Below, piece by piece: positions 49,837-58,641 of a stretch of DNA of 64,000 nucleotides. Position 1 is the stretch's first letter. Each line of letters starts with the position of its first letter. Position numbers and translations under genes: made by a program. Below the pieces are notes generated by a model. It worked only from the letters and a program-made list of their open reading frames with translations, was not told the DNA's origin and did not search any database. Source of the stretch: Bryobacteraceae bacterium. GTDB lineage: Bacteria > Acidobacteriota > Terriglobia > Bryobacterales > Bryobacteraceae. The DNA is taken from positions 186,001 through 250,000 of the forward strand of contig JAHDVK010000007.1 in assembly GCA_023384675.1 (NCBI GenBank). The letters are read 5' to 3'.

Positions 49837-51171
49837 TCAGCGGTTCTGCACCAGACCGACGACGCGGAAATCGTAATCCGTGTAAGTGCGCATCTTGCCC
49901 TCGAGCCAGAGCAGCGCGCGCTGTCTGCCGGGCCAGATGGGCACGATGGGGCGCAGGTTGTCGGCGCGCGAATCGCTGGTGACGGGCGTCCAGGTCCAGC
50001 GCTTGAAGTCGCGGGTGACGCCTTTGAAGATCTCCCAATGGCGCTGGCCGTCGGCTTTGCTGATGAGCGGCGCGCCGGTGACGGGGTCGGCGTTGGTCGA
50101 GATGAAGAGCGTGCGCGGGTCGTGGGGGTCGAGCGCGACGAGGCCCGTGTAATCGTCTTCGCGCGGATAGAGGCAATGGCCCGCGTAGGCGATTTCGGTG
50201 TCGTGCCAGCGTTTGCCGTCCCAGCGGGCGAAGCGGTAGCGGTGGTCCTGGCCGCAGTGGCCGGGTTTCTTGCCGGCGTCGTTCATTTGCACGGAGTAGG
50301 CCATGTAGGGGTGGCCGCGCCGGTCCACCTGGAGATCGATGATCCAGGCGACGTTATCGGGGCCGCCGGCGTAGACGCGCGTGCCGTCCTCGGGCCGCGG
50401 CATGCCTTCGTTGAGCGAAGCGATCACCGAACCATCGGAGCGGCGCAGTTGGCCGTTCCGGTAAACGGCATGATAGATGCTGTTGTCGAAATCGCGCGGA
50501 TGCCCTTCGGTGTAGGCGAGGTGGATGGTGTCGCGGCCGTTGGAGGCGTACTTGACGTAAGGCCGGTGGCGGAATTCGCTGGGGACGTTGATGGCGATGC
50601 CGCCGGTGGTCCAGGTGCGGCCGTCGTCGCCGGACCACATCCAGGAGGGCTTGAAACTGTTGTCCAAACCGCGGAAAAAGTTGTAAATCCGGCCGTTTTC
50701 GGCGCTCAAACGAAGCAAATTCGAGTAGGTGACGCGGGACTTTTCGCTCGGGACGAAGACTTCGGCGGGGGCCCAGGCGGCGGCGTCGCCGGGGCGGGCG
50801 GAGCGGCGGAGGTAGATCTTTTCCTCGGGGCCGTGCTTGGCGTACACGGCGAGCAGATGGCCGTCCGGGGTCTGGAGGAAGGCGGGCACGTTGTGGTCGT
50901 CGTACCACTGGCGGCGGTCTTTTTCGTCCGCGCCCTGGTGCAGCGTGAACAGGTTCCGGGCGCCGGTGGCGAGGTTGTAGCTGACGACTTCGACATTGCC
51001 GCGGCGGTTGGGGTCGTCGCGGCCGGAGGCGATGCTGCCGATGACCAGATGGCCGTTCGCCACGATCACGCGTTCGTCCTGATACCAGCACCAGCCGCCG
51101 TCGTCGTTGAAGACGATGGGTTCGGAGGCGCAGAGCAGGGAAGCGGCGAGGAAAGGGATGAGCCGGCGCAT
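49837..51171 (-). CDS. Exported BNR_4-repeat protein
   Basis: 444 aa from the ATG at 51171, signal peptide MRRLIPFLAASLLCASEPIV; a longer frame to 51927 overlaps the SagB-type gene and is rejected. The fold is a repeat propeller: FNDDGGWCWYQDERVIVANG, GDDGRTWTTGGIAINVP, HLAYTEGHPRDFDNSIYHAV and YMAYSVQMND are typical of the BNR_4 family, which is common in polysaccharide-degradation loci. The Asp-box SGDDGRTW is clear. Catalytic role is not assigned for the family with certainty; some members are uronyl hydrolases or lyases. It lies 62 nt downstream of the SagB-type gene's start-side region on the same strand as the FAD fusion. Confidence 0.75.
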   Translation of the reverse strand: MRRLIPFLAASLLCASEPIVFNDDGGWCWYQDERVIVANGHLVIGSIASGRDDPNRRGNVEVVSYNLATGARNLFTLHQGADEKDRRQWYDDHNVPAFLQTPDGHLLAVYAKHGPEEKIYLRRSARPGDAAAWAPAEVFVPSEKSRVTYSNLLRLSAENGRIYNFFRGLDNSFKPSWMWSGDDGRTWTTGGIAINVPSEFRHRPYVKYASNGRDTIHLAYTEGHPRDFDNSIYHAVYRNGQLRRSDGSVIASLNEGMPRPEDGTRVYAGGPDNVAWIIDLQVDRRGHPYMAYSVQMNDAGKKPGHCGQDHRYRFARWDGKRWHDTEIAYAGHCLYPREDDYTGLVALDPHDPRTLFISTNADPVTGAPLISKADGQRHWEIFKGVTRDFKRWTWTPVTSDSRADNLRPIVPIWPGRQRALLWLEGKMRTYTDYDFRVVGLVQNR

Positions 51172-51191
51172 GGCTCGGATTGTAACCCGGA

Positions 51192-51866
51192 TCAGGCGGT
51201 GGGGGCGTAGCCCGCGAGCAGCAGATAGAGGGGTTCTTCGTCTTCGGGCAGGCCGAGGAGGCTGTTGACGATGTCGGGGTCGAAGCGGCCGAGGCCGATG
51301 GCGCCGAGGCCGAGCGCGGTGGCCTGGAGCAGGAAGTTCTGGCCGGCGTGGCCGGCTTCGAGGTGGGTGACGTAGCGGGCGCGCACGCCGAGTTCCTTGG
51401 TGATGCGGCGGTAATCGGAGGCCAGTACGACGATGAGCGGCGCCTGCTCGACACATTCCTGGCCCAGCGCGGCGGCGGCCAGGGCTTTGCGCTTGTCCCC
51501 GCGCCAGAGGGCGGCGAGGGCATGCTGGTCGGGGTCGTAATGGTAAAGACCCGCGGGCGCGGTCCGGACCGCCCCCGCCAGAACGTAAGTCCGCAGCGGA
51601 TAGATGGCGCCGGCCGAGGGGCAGGTCCGCAGGCCGCCGAGCCCGCTGACGCCCTGCGCGGCCCAGAGCAACTGGCTGAGTTGCGCGAGGGTGAGCGGCT
51701 GAGGGGTGAAATCGCGCGTGGACCGGCGTTGCCGCAGGCAGGTTTCGAGGGGCAGGGAAGAGGCCCCGTCGCACGGCGGCAGGGCGATGCGGCCGCCTTC
51801 GAGGGGCCGCAAGCGGCGCGCAGCGGGCACTGGGGATGCGGTTGGGGCTGTGCGTTTGGCTGGCAT
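51192..51866 (-). CDS. SagB/ThcOx-type nitroreductase-like oxidoreductase
   Basis: 224 aa. FMN-binding motifs: RQRRSTRDFTPQPLTLAQLS (Arg-Ser-x-Arg) near residue 45, LRTCPSAGAIYPLRTYVLAG with the Ser-Ala-Gly-Ala loop and GHAGQNFLLQATALGLGAIG, the classical nitroreductase helix and Gly pair. SagB enzymes oxidise azolines in thiazole/oxazole RiPPs, but standalone homologues occur widely. No YcaO or precursor gene is adjacent here, so a RiPP role is not supported. The leader is Pro/Ala-rich without a typical signal. It is divergent from the molybdate transporter-like gene. Confidence 0.85.
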   Translation of the reverse strand: MPAKRTAPTASPVPAARRLRPLEGGRIALPPCDGASSLPLETCLRQRRSTRDFTPQPLTLAQLSQLLWAAQGVSGLGGLRTCPSAGAIYPLRTYVLAGAVRTAPAGLYHYDPDQHALAALWRGDKRKALAAAALGQECVEQAPLIVVLASDYRRITKELGVRARYVTHLEAGHAGQNFLLQATALGLGAIGLGRFDPDIVNSLLGLPEDEEPLYLLLAGYAPTA

Positions 51867-51987
51867 GATGGATCCCGGCTCCCGCCCGCGGCCGGATTTC
51901 TATCAGAGTATCATATCTGTTAGTCATAAATACAACGCTTTGCGGAGACGGCCCTGCGATCCGGCTGATATCCTGTTCCTTTCACCG

Positions 51988-53136
51988 ATGCCCGCCTCGA
52001 ACCCGATCCGTTTTAACCGCCAGGAATGGTCGGGCGCTTTTGGCGATCTGGGCACCGACCTTCCGCTGCTCGTCGGCATCATTCTCGCCTCCGGCATGGA
52101 CAGCGCCAGCGCGCTCACGCTGTTCGGCGTGATGCAGATTCTGACGGCGCTGCGCTACCGCCTGCCCATGCCCGTGCAGCCGCTGAAGGCGATGGCGGCG
52201 TTGATCATCGCGCAAAAACTGCCCGCGGCGACGGTGTATGGAGCGGGGCTGGCGATTGGCGTGCTCATGCTCACGCTGACCGCGGCGGGCCTGCTGGACT
52301 GGGTTGCGCGGGTGGTGCCGAAGGTAGTGATCCGCGGGATTCAACTCGGGCTGGGGCTCCAACTGGCGCGCATCGCGTTGAGCGACTACGTGCCCGCGGA
52401 GAAGGGGCCCGGATTTGCCCTGGCCGCGGCGGCGTTTCTGCTCACGCTCGCGCTGACGGGCAAAAAGCGGTATCCGGCCGGGGTGATGGTGGTGGGGCTG
52501 GGACTGGTGTATGCGCTGGCCACGCGCCTGTCGTTTCAGGAACTGGCCGGCGCGGCGGGGTTCCGGCTGCCGGAGTTGCATACGCCCTCGGCGGCCGAGA
52601 TCTGGACCGGTTTTCTGATCCTGGCGCTGCCGCAAGTGCCATTGTCGATCGCCAACTCGGTGCTGGCCACGAAACAGGTGGCGGCGGATCTGTTCCCCGA
52701 GCGGCCGTTGACCATTCGCGGCATCGGCTTCACCTATTCGCTGATGAACCTGGTGAATCCGTGGCTGGGCGGCATTCCCACGTGCCACGGCTCGGGCGGC
52801 ATGGCGGGCCATTACGCGTTCGGCGGCCGGACGGGGGGATCGGTGATCCTTTATGGGTTGCTGTTCGTCACTCTGGGGCTCTTCTTCAGCGGCGGGTTCG
52901 AGACGGTGATCCAGATCTTTCCACTGCCGGTGCTGGGTGTGCTGCTGCTGTTTGAAGCCTTGACCCTGATGGTGCTGGTGCGGGACGTGGCGGGGGAGCG
53001 CGAAAGTTTTGTGCTGGTGCTGCTGGTGGGACTGGCGGCCGCGCTGCTGCCGTACGGTTTCCTGCTGGGCATGGTGGGCGGCACTCTGCTGGAACTCGCG
53101 CTGCGGCGGGGGTGGCTGCGGCTGGGCGCGAAATGA
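51988..53136 (+). CDS. MOT1-like molybdate/sulfate transporter
   Basis: 382 aa from the ATG at 51988; an open frame to 51706 crosses the divergent gene and is rejected. About ten to twelve TM helices. Family blocks: WSGAFGDLGTDLPLLVGIIL at the start, YRLPMPVQPLKAMAALIIAQ (the PMPVQP motif), LALPQVPLSIANSVLATKQV and GGIPTCHGSGGMAGHYAFGG. These are characteristic of MOT1-type molybdate transporters. It therefore probably imports molybdate for molybdenum-cofactor enzymes, with sulfate as the alternative substrate. No moa/moe genes are near. Confidence 0.85.
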   Translation: MPASNPIRFNRQEWSGAFGDLGTDLPLLVGIILASGMDSASALTLFGVMQILTALRYRLPMPVQPLKAMAALIIAQKLPAATVYGAGLAIGVLMLTLTAAGLLDWVARVVPKVVIRGIQLGLGLQLARIALSDYVPAEKGPGFALAAAAFLLTLALTGKKRYPAGVMVVGLGLVYALATRLSFQELAGAAGFRLPELHTPSAAEIWTGFLILALPQVPLSIANSVLATKQVAADLFPERPLTIRGIGFTYSLMNLVNPWLGGIPTCHGSGGMAGHYAFGGRTGGSVILYGLLFVTLGLFFSGGFETVIQIFPLPVLGVLLLFEALTLMVLVRDVAGERESFVLVLLVGLAAALLPYGFLLGMVGGTLLELALRRGWLRLGAK

Positions 53137-53390
53137 AGATGGGGCTCCAGGGCATCCTTCAGTCGCCTGCGCTCCTGCCGCAAAACCTGGATTCCCGCCT
53201 AATGTGCAGCGCCCGCGACGCCGATGGACTTTAAGCAAGGATGCGAGCCGCCTCATGCCATGACATCAGCCGTGAGACTGAGCCTGAAGTGCTCGCAAAT
53301 CAGCCCATGATGCCCGCGCCGCCAAGTAGCTTATTGCTGCGCTTTATGAGAGTATATTAATAATGCTTGGTCGACTCGGGAGGAGAGGTC
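53137..53390. other. Intergenic region before the NusG-like gene
   Basis: 254 nt, no gene supported. An AT-rich patch at 53342-53364 contains TATATT (53353-53358), a good -10 candidate about 33 nt before the ATG, but no -35 at proper spacing is visible. An AGGAGAGG ribosome-binding site precedes the ATG. Confidence 0.4.
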
Positions 53391-53948
53391 ATGTACCAAG
53401 GTGAAGGAGGAATGGTGAGCCCTGCGCCCCTACCATGGTTCGCCGTGAGGGTGCGGTCCAACCACGAGCACACCGTCTCCCTTCACTTCAAGGATCGGGG
53501 ACTCGAGGACTTCTTACCTTCCTACAAATCGGAGAGCCAGTGGTCTGACCGGAAGAAGATCATCGAAAAGGCTCTCTTCCCAGGTTACGTCTTCTGCCGG
53601 TTCAATCCGAATAACCGCCTGCCGGTTCTTTCGGTGCCAGGCGTTGTAGGTATCGTCGGCTTCGGCGCCCTCCTCGCGCCGATCGAGGAGGCCGAAATGG
53701 AACGGGTAAGAGCCATCGTCCGATCGGGACTTGCGGTCCTCCCATGGCCCTACCTGAAAGAGGGCGATACAGTCGTTATCGAAAAAGGCCCCCTGGAGGG
53801 CCTGGAGGGGATCCTTCAGCGAGTCAAGGGGAAGCTGCGAATTGTCGTCTCTCTCACCCTGTTACAGCGTTCCGTCTCGGCGGAAATCGACCGGGCTTGG
53901 GTGCGGCCTGTGACCCCGCGGATTCTCAAATCTCCGACGCGCGCGTAA
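53391..53948 (+). CDS. Orphan NusG-like (UpxY/RfaH-type) transcription antiterminator
   Basis: 185 aa from the ATG at 53391 with AGGAGAGG just upstream. The NGN domain (about 12-110) contains WFAVRVRSNHEHTVSLHFKD, GLEDFLPSYKSESQWSDRKK and ALFPGYVFCRFNPNNRLPVL. The KOW segment follows (YLKEGDTVVIEKGPLEGLEG, about 125-155). Specialised NusG paralogues keep RNA polymerase going through one target operon, usually polysaccharide synthesis, and sit at its start. Here the next gene is a DUF4198 protein and no polysaccharide cluster follows, so the target lies elsewhere or is this short region. It probably does not replace housekeeping NusG. Confidence 0.85.
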   Translation: MYQGEGGMVSPAPLPWFAVRVRSNHEHTVSLHFKDRGLEDFLPSYKSESQWSDRKKIIEKALFPGYVFCRFNPNNRLPVLSVPGVVGIVGFGALLAPIEEAEMERVRAIVRSGLAVLPWPYLKEGDTVVIEKGPLEGLEGILQRVKGKLRIVVSLTLLQRSVSAEIDRAWVRPVTPRILKSPTRA

Positions 53949-54066
53949 TCTACGGAAAATTCCTGGCGAGAGCTTTGCCAGGCCGAGTCTTGAAAGACAT
54001 TCCAAGGGCCGCTCCTCCTTCCCGTCCCAGTCCATGCATCGAGACCCGCTAACATAAAGGAAACGA

Positions 54067-54867
54067 ATGCTCTGCCTGCGTGCCGCGCTCTTTTCGTTCA
54101 CCATCCTCCCGGCCCTGCTGGCTCAGGATACCTATCTGCTGCCGGAGCGATTCGTCCTCGATCCGGGCGAGACGTGCGCAATCGGCCTGCACAGCGGCGA
54201 TTTCTTTCCTGCCAGCGAGTACTCTGTTCCCCCCGAAAAGCTGGCTCGAGCGCGGCTCTCCACCGGAGCTTCCCTCGGCGCGTGGGAAGATCTGGGGGAT
54301 CGCACGGCCGCGGTGTTTACCGCTCCCGGCAGGCCCGGGTCGTACTATGCGGCGGTTGAAACCTTGCCCATACAGCGCGAGCTTGAAGCCGATGACTTCG
54401 ATGCCTATCTGGCCGACGAAGGCGCGGGCGACATCATCGAGTGGCGCAGCCGGCAGGGCGAAGCGCGCCGGCCCGGCCGCGAGTTGATCCGCAAGTCCGC
54501 CAAAGCGCTTGTGACCGTCGGCAGGCCCGGCCCGGGCTTCGACCGCCCGCTCGGCCACGCCCTCGAGATCGTCCTGCTGGACGACACCGCCACACTCAAT
54601 CGCGGCGATGCGCTTCGTGTCCGCATCCTTTTCCGGGGTGCGCCGCTGCGTGGCGCGCTCATCAACGTCCGCTGGCTTTATGAAGACGGCCGGATGGGCA
54701 GCATGGCCGCGGGCCCCACTGATGCGCGCGGCCTCGCCACGATCCGCCTCGAAGCCGCGGGCAAATGGAAGCTCCATACCCTGCGGCTGGTTCGCCGTCT
54801 TGACCGCAGCGAGGCCGATTGGGACACTTATTCCGCCTCGCTCACCTTCGCCACGCCGCGGCCCTAG
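54067..54867 (+). CDS. DUF4198-type exported protein
   Basis: 266 aa with AAAGGAAACGA before the ATG. Signal peptide MLCLRAALFSFTILPALLAQ. The mature start DTYLLPERFVLDPGETCAIG and the block GDFFPASEYSVPPEKL match DUF4198, a periplasmic beta-sandwich family often near metal transport or TonB systems. Later blocks are GAPLRGALINVRWLYEDGRM and TDARGLATIRLEAAGKWKLH. No metal-binding His cluster is obvious. It is 118 nt after the NusG-like gene, and its stop overlaps that of the convergent hydrolase (CTAG, 54864-54867). Confidence 0.75.
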   Translation: MLCLRAALFSFTILPALLAQDTYLLPERFVLDPGETCAIGLHSGDFFPASEYSVPPEKLARARLSTGASLGAWEDLGDRTAAVFTAPGRPGSYYAAVETLPIQRELEADDFDAYLADEGAGDIIEWRSRQGEARRPGRELIRKSAKALVTVGRPGPGFDRPLGHALEIVLLDDTATLNRGDALRVRILFRGAPLRGALINVRWLYEDGRMGSMAAGPTDARGLATIRLEAAGKWKLHTLRLVRRLDRSEADWDTYSASLTFATPRP

Positions 54868-55967
54868 AGATACCGGTCGAACCATTCCACCATGCGCTGC
54901 TTCATTTCCTCCGTGTACACGTGCCCGGTCTCTGGATAGACGATGCTCTGGAAGGCTTCCGGCCGCGAGTACAGCCGATAAAACTGCTTCAAAATTTCCT
55001 CCAGTTTGTTCATCCCTTCCGGCGGCGAACCGAGGTCGCGATCACCGGTCAATGCCAGAAACGGGCGCGGCGCCAGCAGCGCCATCACGCCCTCGGAATC
55101 GAAGTGCTTCAAGAGGCCTGGAACGAAATAATAGATCCCATGCGCCCGCAGCGCGCGCACCGCGATCAGGTCCTCGTAGCGCGTGAAGCATGCCACGCCC
55201 ACAACCGCCTTGATCCGTTCGTCGATCGCCGCGAGCCACCAGGAGCGCGTGCTGCCCATGCTCATGCCTTGCGCGCCGATCCGCGCGGGGTCCACCTCGG
55301 GCCGCGAAGCCAGGTAATCGAGCGCAATCTGCTCATCGCGCAGCATCATGCCCCAGAGCGTGCGCCCTAACCACAGATTCAGCTTGAAGAGCGACATCTC
55401 CTGATCCGAGCGCTGTTCCTGCCGCTCAAGCTCCCCCGCCGGTCCCGTCCCCCGGCGTTCGCCGTTGAAATAGCTGTCGATCCCCAACACCACATAACCC
55501 CGCTTCACCAGGAGTTCAGCTACGTTTTGCGACGTAGGCTGGTAGCCGAACATGTTTTCCTTGCTGCTGCCGTGGCCGTGCATCGTGAGGATCGCCGGCA
55601 GCCGCCCCTGGCGCTGGTCCGGAATTGCGATGTAGCCTGGCGCCATCGAATCCACTCCGTTGTCGAAAACAAATTTCTCGATGCGATAACCGTCTTTCTG
55701 ATCCGTGGAAACCACGCGGACGTTCAGCGGCGATGGCCGGAGCGGACGCTCGCCCAGCGATTCGAGCACGATGCGCCGCACGCGCTCCCGCTGGGCCCGC
55801 CACTGTGGCAGATCGCGGGGAATCTCCAGCTTGCCCGCGCCCAGGCGCTGCAATTCCCGGTACGGTTCCGGCACGCCTTCCCACGGCGTTTGAATCGGCG
55901 GCGGTGCTTGTTGCGCCGGCGCGGAGGTCAGTAGCATGAACGCCGCAAGCCAGGCCGTATGTCTCAT
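54864..55967 (-). CDS. Exported alpha/beta-hydrolase (acetyl-xylan-esterase-like)
   Basis: 367 aa from the ATG at 55967 (GAGAGG upstream); 14 earlier in-frame codons lie before the signal peptide (RHTAWLAAFMLLTSAPAQQA). Oxyanion-hole region LPAILTMHGHGSSKENMFGY, nucleophile in GAQGMSMGSTRSWWLAA (G-M-S-M-G), acid in FLALTGDRDLGSP and His in YPETGHVYTEEM: a complete catalytic triad. Related proteins remove acetyl or other ester groups from carbohydrates. It is the third gene of a leftward operon after the GMC dehydrogenase and subunit 3, so it may prepare the substrate or release the product of that oxidase. Confidence 0.85.
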   Translation of the reverse strand: MRHTAWLAAFMLLTSAPAQQAPPPIQTPWEGVPEPYRELQRLGAGKLEIPRDLPQWRAQRERVRRIVLESLGERPLRPSPLNVRVVSTDQKDGYRIEKFVFDNGVDSMAPGYIAIPDQRQGRLPAILTMHGHGSSKENMFGYQPTSQNVAELLVKRGYVVLGIDSYFNGERRGTGPAGELERQEQRSDQEMSLFKLNLWLGRTLWGMMLRDEQIALDYLASRPEVDPARIGAQGMSMGSTRSWWLAAIDERIKAVVGVACFTRYEDLIAVRALRAHGIYYFVPGLLKHFDSEGVMALLAPRPFLALTGDRDLGSPPEGMNKLEEILKQFYRLYSRPEAFQSIVYPETGHVYTEEMKQRMVEWFDRYL

Positions 55968-55974
55968 ATTCGAG

Positions 55975-56571
55975 TCACCTCTCCCGGAATGGACTCCTCT
56001 GCAGAGCATATCGCAGCGCCTCTTCGGGCACCTGAAACACCGTCATGCCCCGGTTGCCCTGGTACCCAAGCGCCTCGTAGCCCGCCGGCGACGTGCTCCA
56101 GGCATCCACCACCAGCCGTCGCGCCCAGTCGAAGAAAGCAATGCCGGGGTTCAGCGCGGGCGCCGCGTTACGGCGGTAAGCGATCAAGTCGAGCAGCGCG
56201 GACCGCCGGACCGGCGGCGCGTCCGCGAACGCCGTGCCGCTGTCCGCGCGCATCCAGGAATCCATCCAGGCGATGCCACCGGTGAAAATGTCCGCCAGAC
56301 GTTCGCTGCCCGAGGCGAGCGTATCGATGAACTCGGGCGCGCCCGCCTCTACGCCGCCCGCCTGTCCGTTCTCGGGGGGAACGATCATGCCCGCCAGCAG
56401 GCGAAGCGTGCGGTATTCATGCGCTGTGAACACGCGGGGCTGATACGCGCCGCCCGCTTGCGCAGCCGCCGCGGCGTGGTTCTGATGGACGTGCTGGGCT
56501 TCGGCCGGGCTGAGGCGGCCCGCGAGCGCGGCGGCCGCCGCCGCACATAGAAGTGTGCGCCGCTCGATCAT
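55975..56571 (-). CDS. Gluconate 2-dehydrogenase subunit 3-like protein
   Basis: 198 aa from the ATG at 56571, which shares its A with the TGA of the GMC gene (TGATG). Leader ERRTLLCAAAAAALAG is a Tat signal. Family blocks: FTAHEYRTLRLLAGMIVPPE and APEFIDTLASGSERLADIFT match gluconate_2-dh3, the small subunit that carries the GMC subunit through the Tat pathway and completes the complex. The third typical partner, a cytochrome c, is missing in this window. Translationally coupled to GMC; 7 nt precede the hydrolase. Confidence 0.85.
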   Translation of the reverse strand: MIERRTLLCAAAAAALAGRLSPAEAQHVHQNHAAAAAQAGGAYQPRVFTAHEYRTLRLLAGMIVPPENGQAGGVEAGAPEFIDTLASGSERLADIFTGGIAWMDSWMRADSGTAFADAPPVRRSALLDLIAYRRNAAPALNPGIAFFDWARRLVVDAWSTSPAGYEALGYQGNRGMTVFQVPEEALRYALQRSPFRER

Positions 56572-58283
56572 CAGATCTCTCCTTTGCGCATCAATTCGGC
56601 AATGTAATCGGACGTGCGCCAGGCCAGGGCGCAAATCGTCAGCGTCGGGTTCTTATCGGGGTTCGAAACGAACGGCGCGGCGTCGGCCACGAAGAGATTG
56701 GGATGGTCATGCGCCTGCGAGTAGCCGTTCAGCGCGGAGGTGCCCGGATCGCTGCCCATGCGCACCGTGCCCAGCTCATGAATGATCTCGCCGGGGCGCG
56801 AGATCCGCTGGCCCGCATCGGCGGGGCGGCGTTCGCCGAGCACGCGCCCGCCCATCGCTTCGATGATCGATGCGAAGGTCTCGTGCATATGCGCCACCTG
56901 GCGGCGTTCGTGATCGCTCCAGTGGAAGTGGAAGCGCAGTACGGGAATGCCCCAGCGGTCCACCACCCCGGGGTCGATTTCGCAGTAGGACTGGCCGTTC
57001 GGGATCATCTCGCCGCGGCCCGCGAAGCCCACCGTGCAGCCGTACTGATCGAGGATCGCCTTCTTCAGTGGAGCGCCGTAGCCTTCATGCTGGCGGCAAA
57101 CGCCGTGGAAGCTGCCCACCTGCGGCATCCCGTAGCCGCCGCCGATCTCAATGTGATAGCCGCGCGGAAAGTCGCGCTTCTTATCTTCGAGCAGCCACCA
57201 GGGCACGTACACGTGGCCGCCGGAATAGCCGTCGGTGTCGTGTTTCATCATGCCCTCGAGCGCCGGAACATGTCCGCGCAAACTGTAGCCTGCCGTATCG
57301 GTGAGATAGCGCCCCACCACGCCGCTCGAATTCGCCAGTCCTTGCGGGTGGCGCGGCGATTTCGAATTCAGCAGCAGACGCGCGGATTCGCACGCGCTCG
57401 CCGCCACCACAACGGCGCGGCAGCGGATCTGCTTCACTTCGCGCGTGTCCTTATCGACATACGACACCGCCGCGACGCGCCCATCCGGCCCGGTGAGAAT
57501 CTCCCGGGCCATCGCGTGGGTGATCAGCGTGAGCCGGCCGGTCTTCAAGGCGGGAAAGATTTGCACCTGCGACGATGAATAGTTCGAAGCCGTTACGCAG
57601 CCCCGCCCGCACTGCCCGCAATAATGGCAGGCGGGCCGGCCGTTGTGCGCCTTCGTCAAAATGGCCATGCGCGAGGGGATGCAGGGTATGTTGAGAGAGC
57701 GGCAGGCGCGCTGCACCAGGTGCTCGTGGACCCGCAGCGCCGGCGGGGGCAGGAACTCGCCGTCGGGCGCCGTACGCAGGCCTTCCTTCGTGCCGCACAC
57801 GCCGATGAAGCGGTCCACCTTGTCGTAGTAGGGCGCGACGTCGCCGTAGGTGATGGGCCAGTCCGAGCCGAGCCCGTCCATCGAGTACGGCTTGAAATCG
57901 TAGTCGGCAAAGCGCAGCGTGATGCGCCCGTAGTGGTTGGTCCGCCCGCCCACAATCCGCGAGCGGAACCAGCGGAAATCGGTGCCGGGCGCGGTCGTGT
58001 ACGGCTCTTCGTCCATCTCCCAGTAGCCGTTGGGCGCGCCCCAGAAGCCAAAGTCCTCGCGGCCGAAATAAGTTTCGGCTTTGTCGCCCGCGCCGCGGTG
58101 TGGGTAGTCGGTGGGGACTTTGTGCTCTTTGTAGTCGCGCGCGGGATTGAGCGGGCCGCCGGCTTCAAGTAAGGTGACCTTCACGCCATGGCGCGTGAGG
58201 ACGTCCGCCACCGTGCCGCCGCCCGCGCCCGAGCCGATCACAACCACGTCATGAACGGGCGCGGAACGCTGGACGTGAAACAT
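56571..58283 (-). CDS. GMC-family dehydrogenase (gluconate-2-dehydrogenase large-subunit-like)
   Basis: 570 aa from the ATG at 58283; a GTG six codons earlier is possible. FAD-binding motif DVVVIGSGAGGGTVADVLTR is at the start. A cysteine-rich segment HYCGQCGRGC, as in gluconate and fructose dehydrogenases, suggests an iron-sulfur cluster near FAD. The C-terminal FVSNPDKNPTLTICALAW carries the Asn of the active site and VRFHFHWSDHER the His region. It oxidises a sugar or sugar acid in the periplasm and passes electrons to the respiratory chain. No signal peptide of its own; it should travel with the Tat-carrying subunit 3. First gene of the three-gene operon. Confidence 0.85.
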   Translation of the reverse strand: MFHVQRSAPVHDVVVIGSGAGGGTVADVLTRHGVKVTLLEAGGPLNPARDYKEHKVPTDYPHRGAGDKAETYFGREDFGFWGAPNGYWEMDEEPYTTAPGTDFRWFRSRIVGGRTNHYGRITLRFADYDFKPYSMDGLGSDWPITYGDVAPYYDKVDRFIGVCGTKEGLRTAPDGEFLPPPALRVHEHLVQRACRSLNIPCIPSRMAILTKAHNGRPACHYCGQCGRGCVTASNYSSSQVQIFPALKTGRLTLITHAMAREILTGPDGRVAAVSYVDKDTREVKQIRCRAVVVAASACESARLLLNSKSPRHPQGLANSSGVVGRYLTDTAGYSLRGHVPALEGMMKHDTDGYSGGHVYVPWWLLEDKKRDFPRGYHIEIGGGYGMPQVGSFHGVCRQHEGYGAPLKKAILDQYGCTVGFAGRGEMIPNGQSYCEIDPGVVDRWGIPVLRFHFHWSDHERRQVAHMHETFASIIEAMGGRVLGERRPADAGQRISRPGEIIHELGTVRMGSDPGTSALNGYSQAHDHPNLFVADAAPFVSNPDKNPTLTICALAWRTSDYIAELMRKGEI

Positions 58284-58571
58284 GAACAACAGGTGTAGCA
58301 CACTCGGCTGCCGGCTGTGAGGAGGTGCGGCAAGCTCGCACCGTTCCTATACCGCTCAGTACACTCCGGGGCAGTCGGCTGAAAATGAATCCAGTGAAAG
58401 CACTGAAAAGAAACAGCAAGTGGGGGCCGGAACGTGCCGGCGGTCGTTTCCCTCCCTTGTTCGACGCGCGAATTCCGCTCCGCCAAGCCCCCAGACCGCG
58501 ACCGGCACTCTGCCGGAGAGCATTCCAAAAACAGACTCACGAATCCTGAATGAAAATTAATATAAAAAGAG

Positions 58572-58601
58572 TTGCGGATCTTCAGTGCTTCAATGTATAT
58601 T
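58572..58601 (+). promoter_or_regulatory. Possible sigma70-type promoter of the ABC transporter
   Basis: TTGCGG (58572-58577) and TATATT (58596-58601) are 18 nt apart in an AT-rich stretch. The -10 matches five of six bases; the -35 matches only three. Confidence 0.35.
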
Positions 58602-58611
58602 GAGATCAACA

Positions 58612-58629
58612 TAAGTCGTCATCGACTTA
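58612..58629 (+). promoter_or_regulatory. Operator-like palindrome at the expected transcription start
   Basis: TAAGTCG and CGACTTA are perfect 7-bp half sites around TCAT, right downstream of the -10 candidate. A position at +5 to +20 fits a repressor site, for example a metal-responsive regulator, though it does not match a Fur box. Confidence 0.4.
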
Positions 58630-58641
58630 ATTTGCATCCCC

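Noticed and set aside
49775-50176. N-terminal extension of the FAD fusion protein
   Set aside because: Arg/Pro/His-rich, overlaps the neighbouring BNR gene and precedes a good signal peptide with its own ribosome-binding site.
51192-51866. Azoline RiPP cluster around the SagB-type enzyme
   Set aside because: No YcaO, E1-like or precursor gene nearby.
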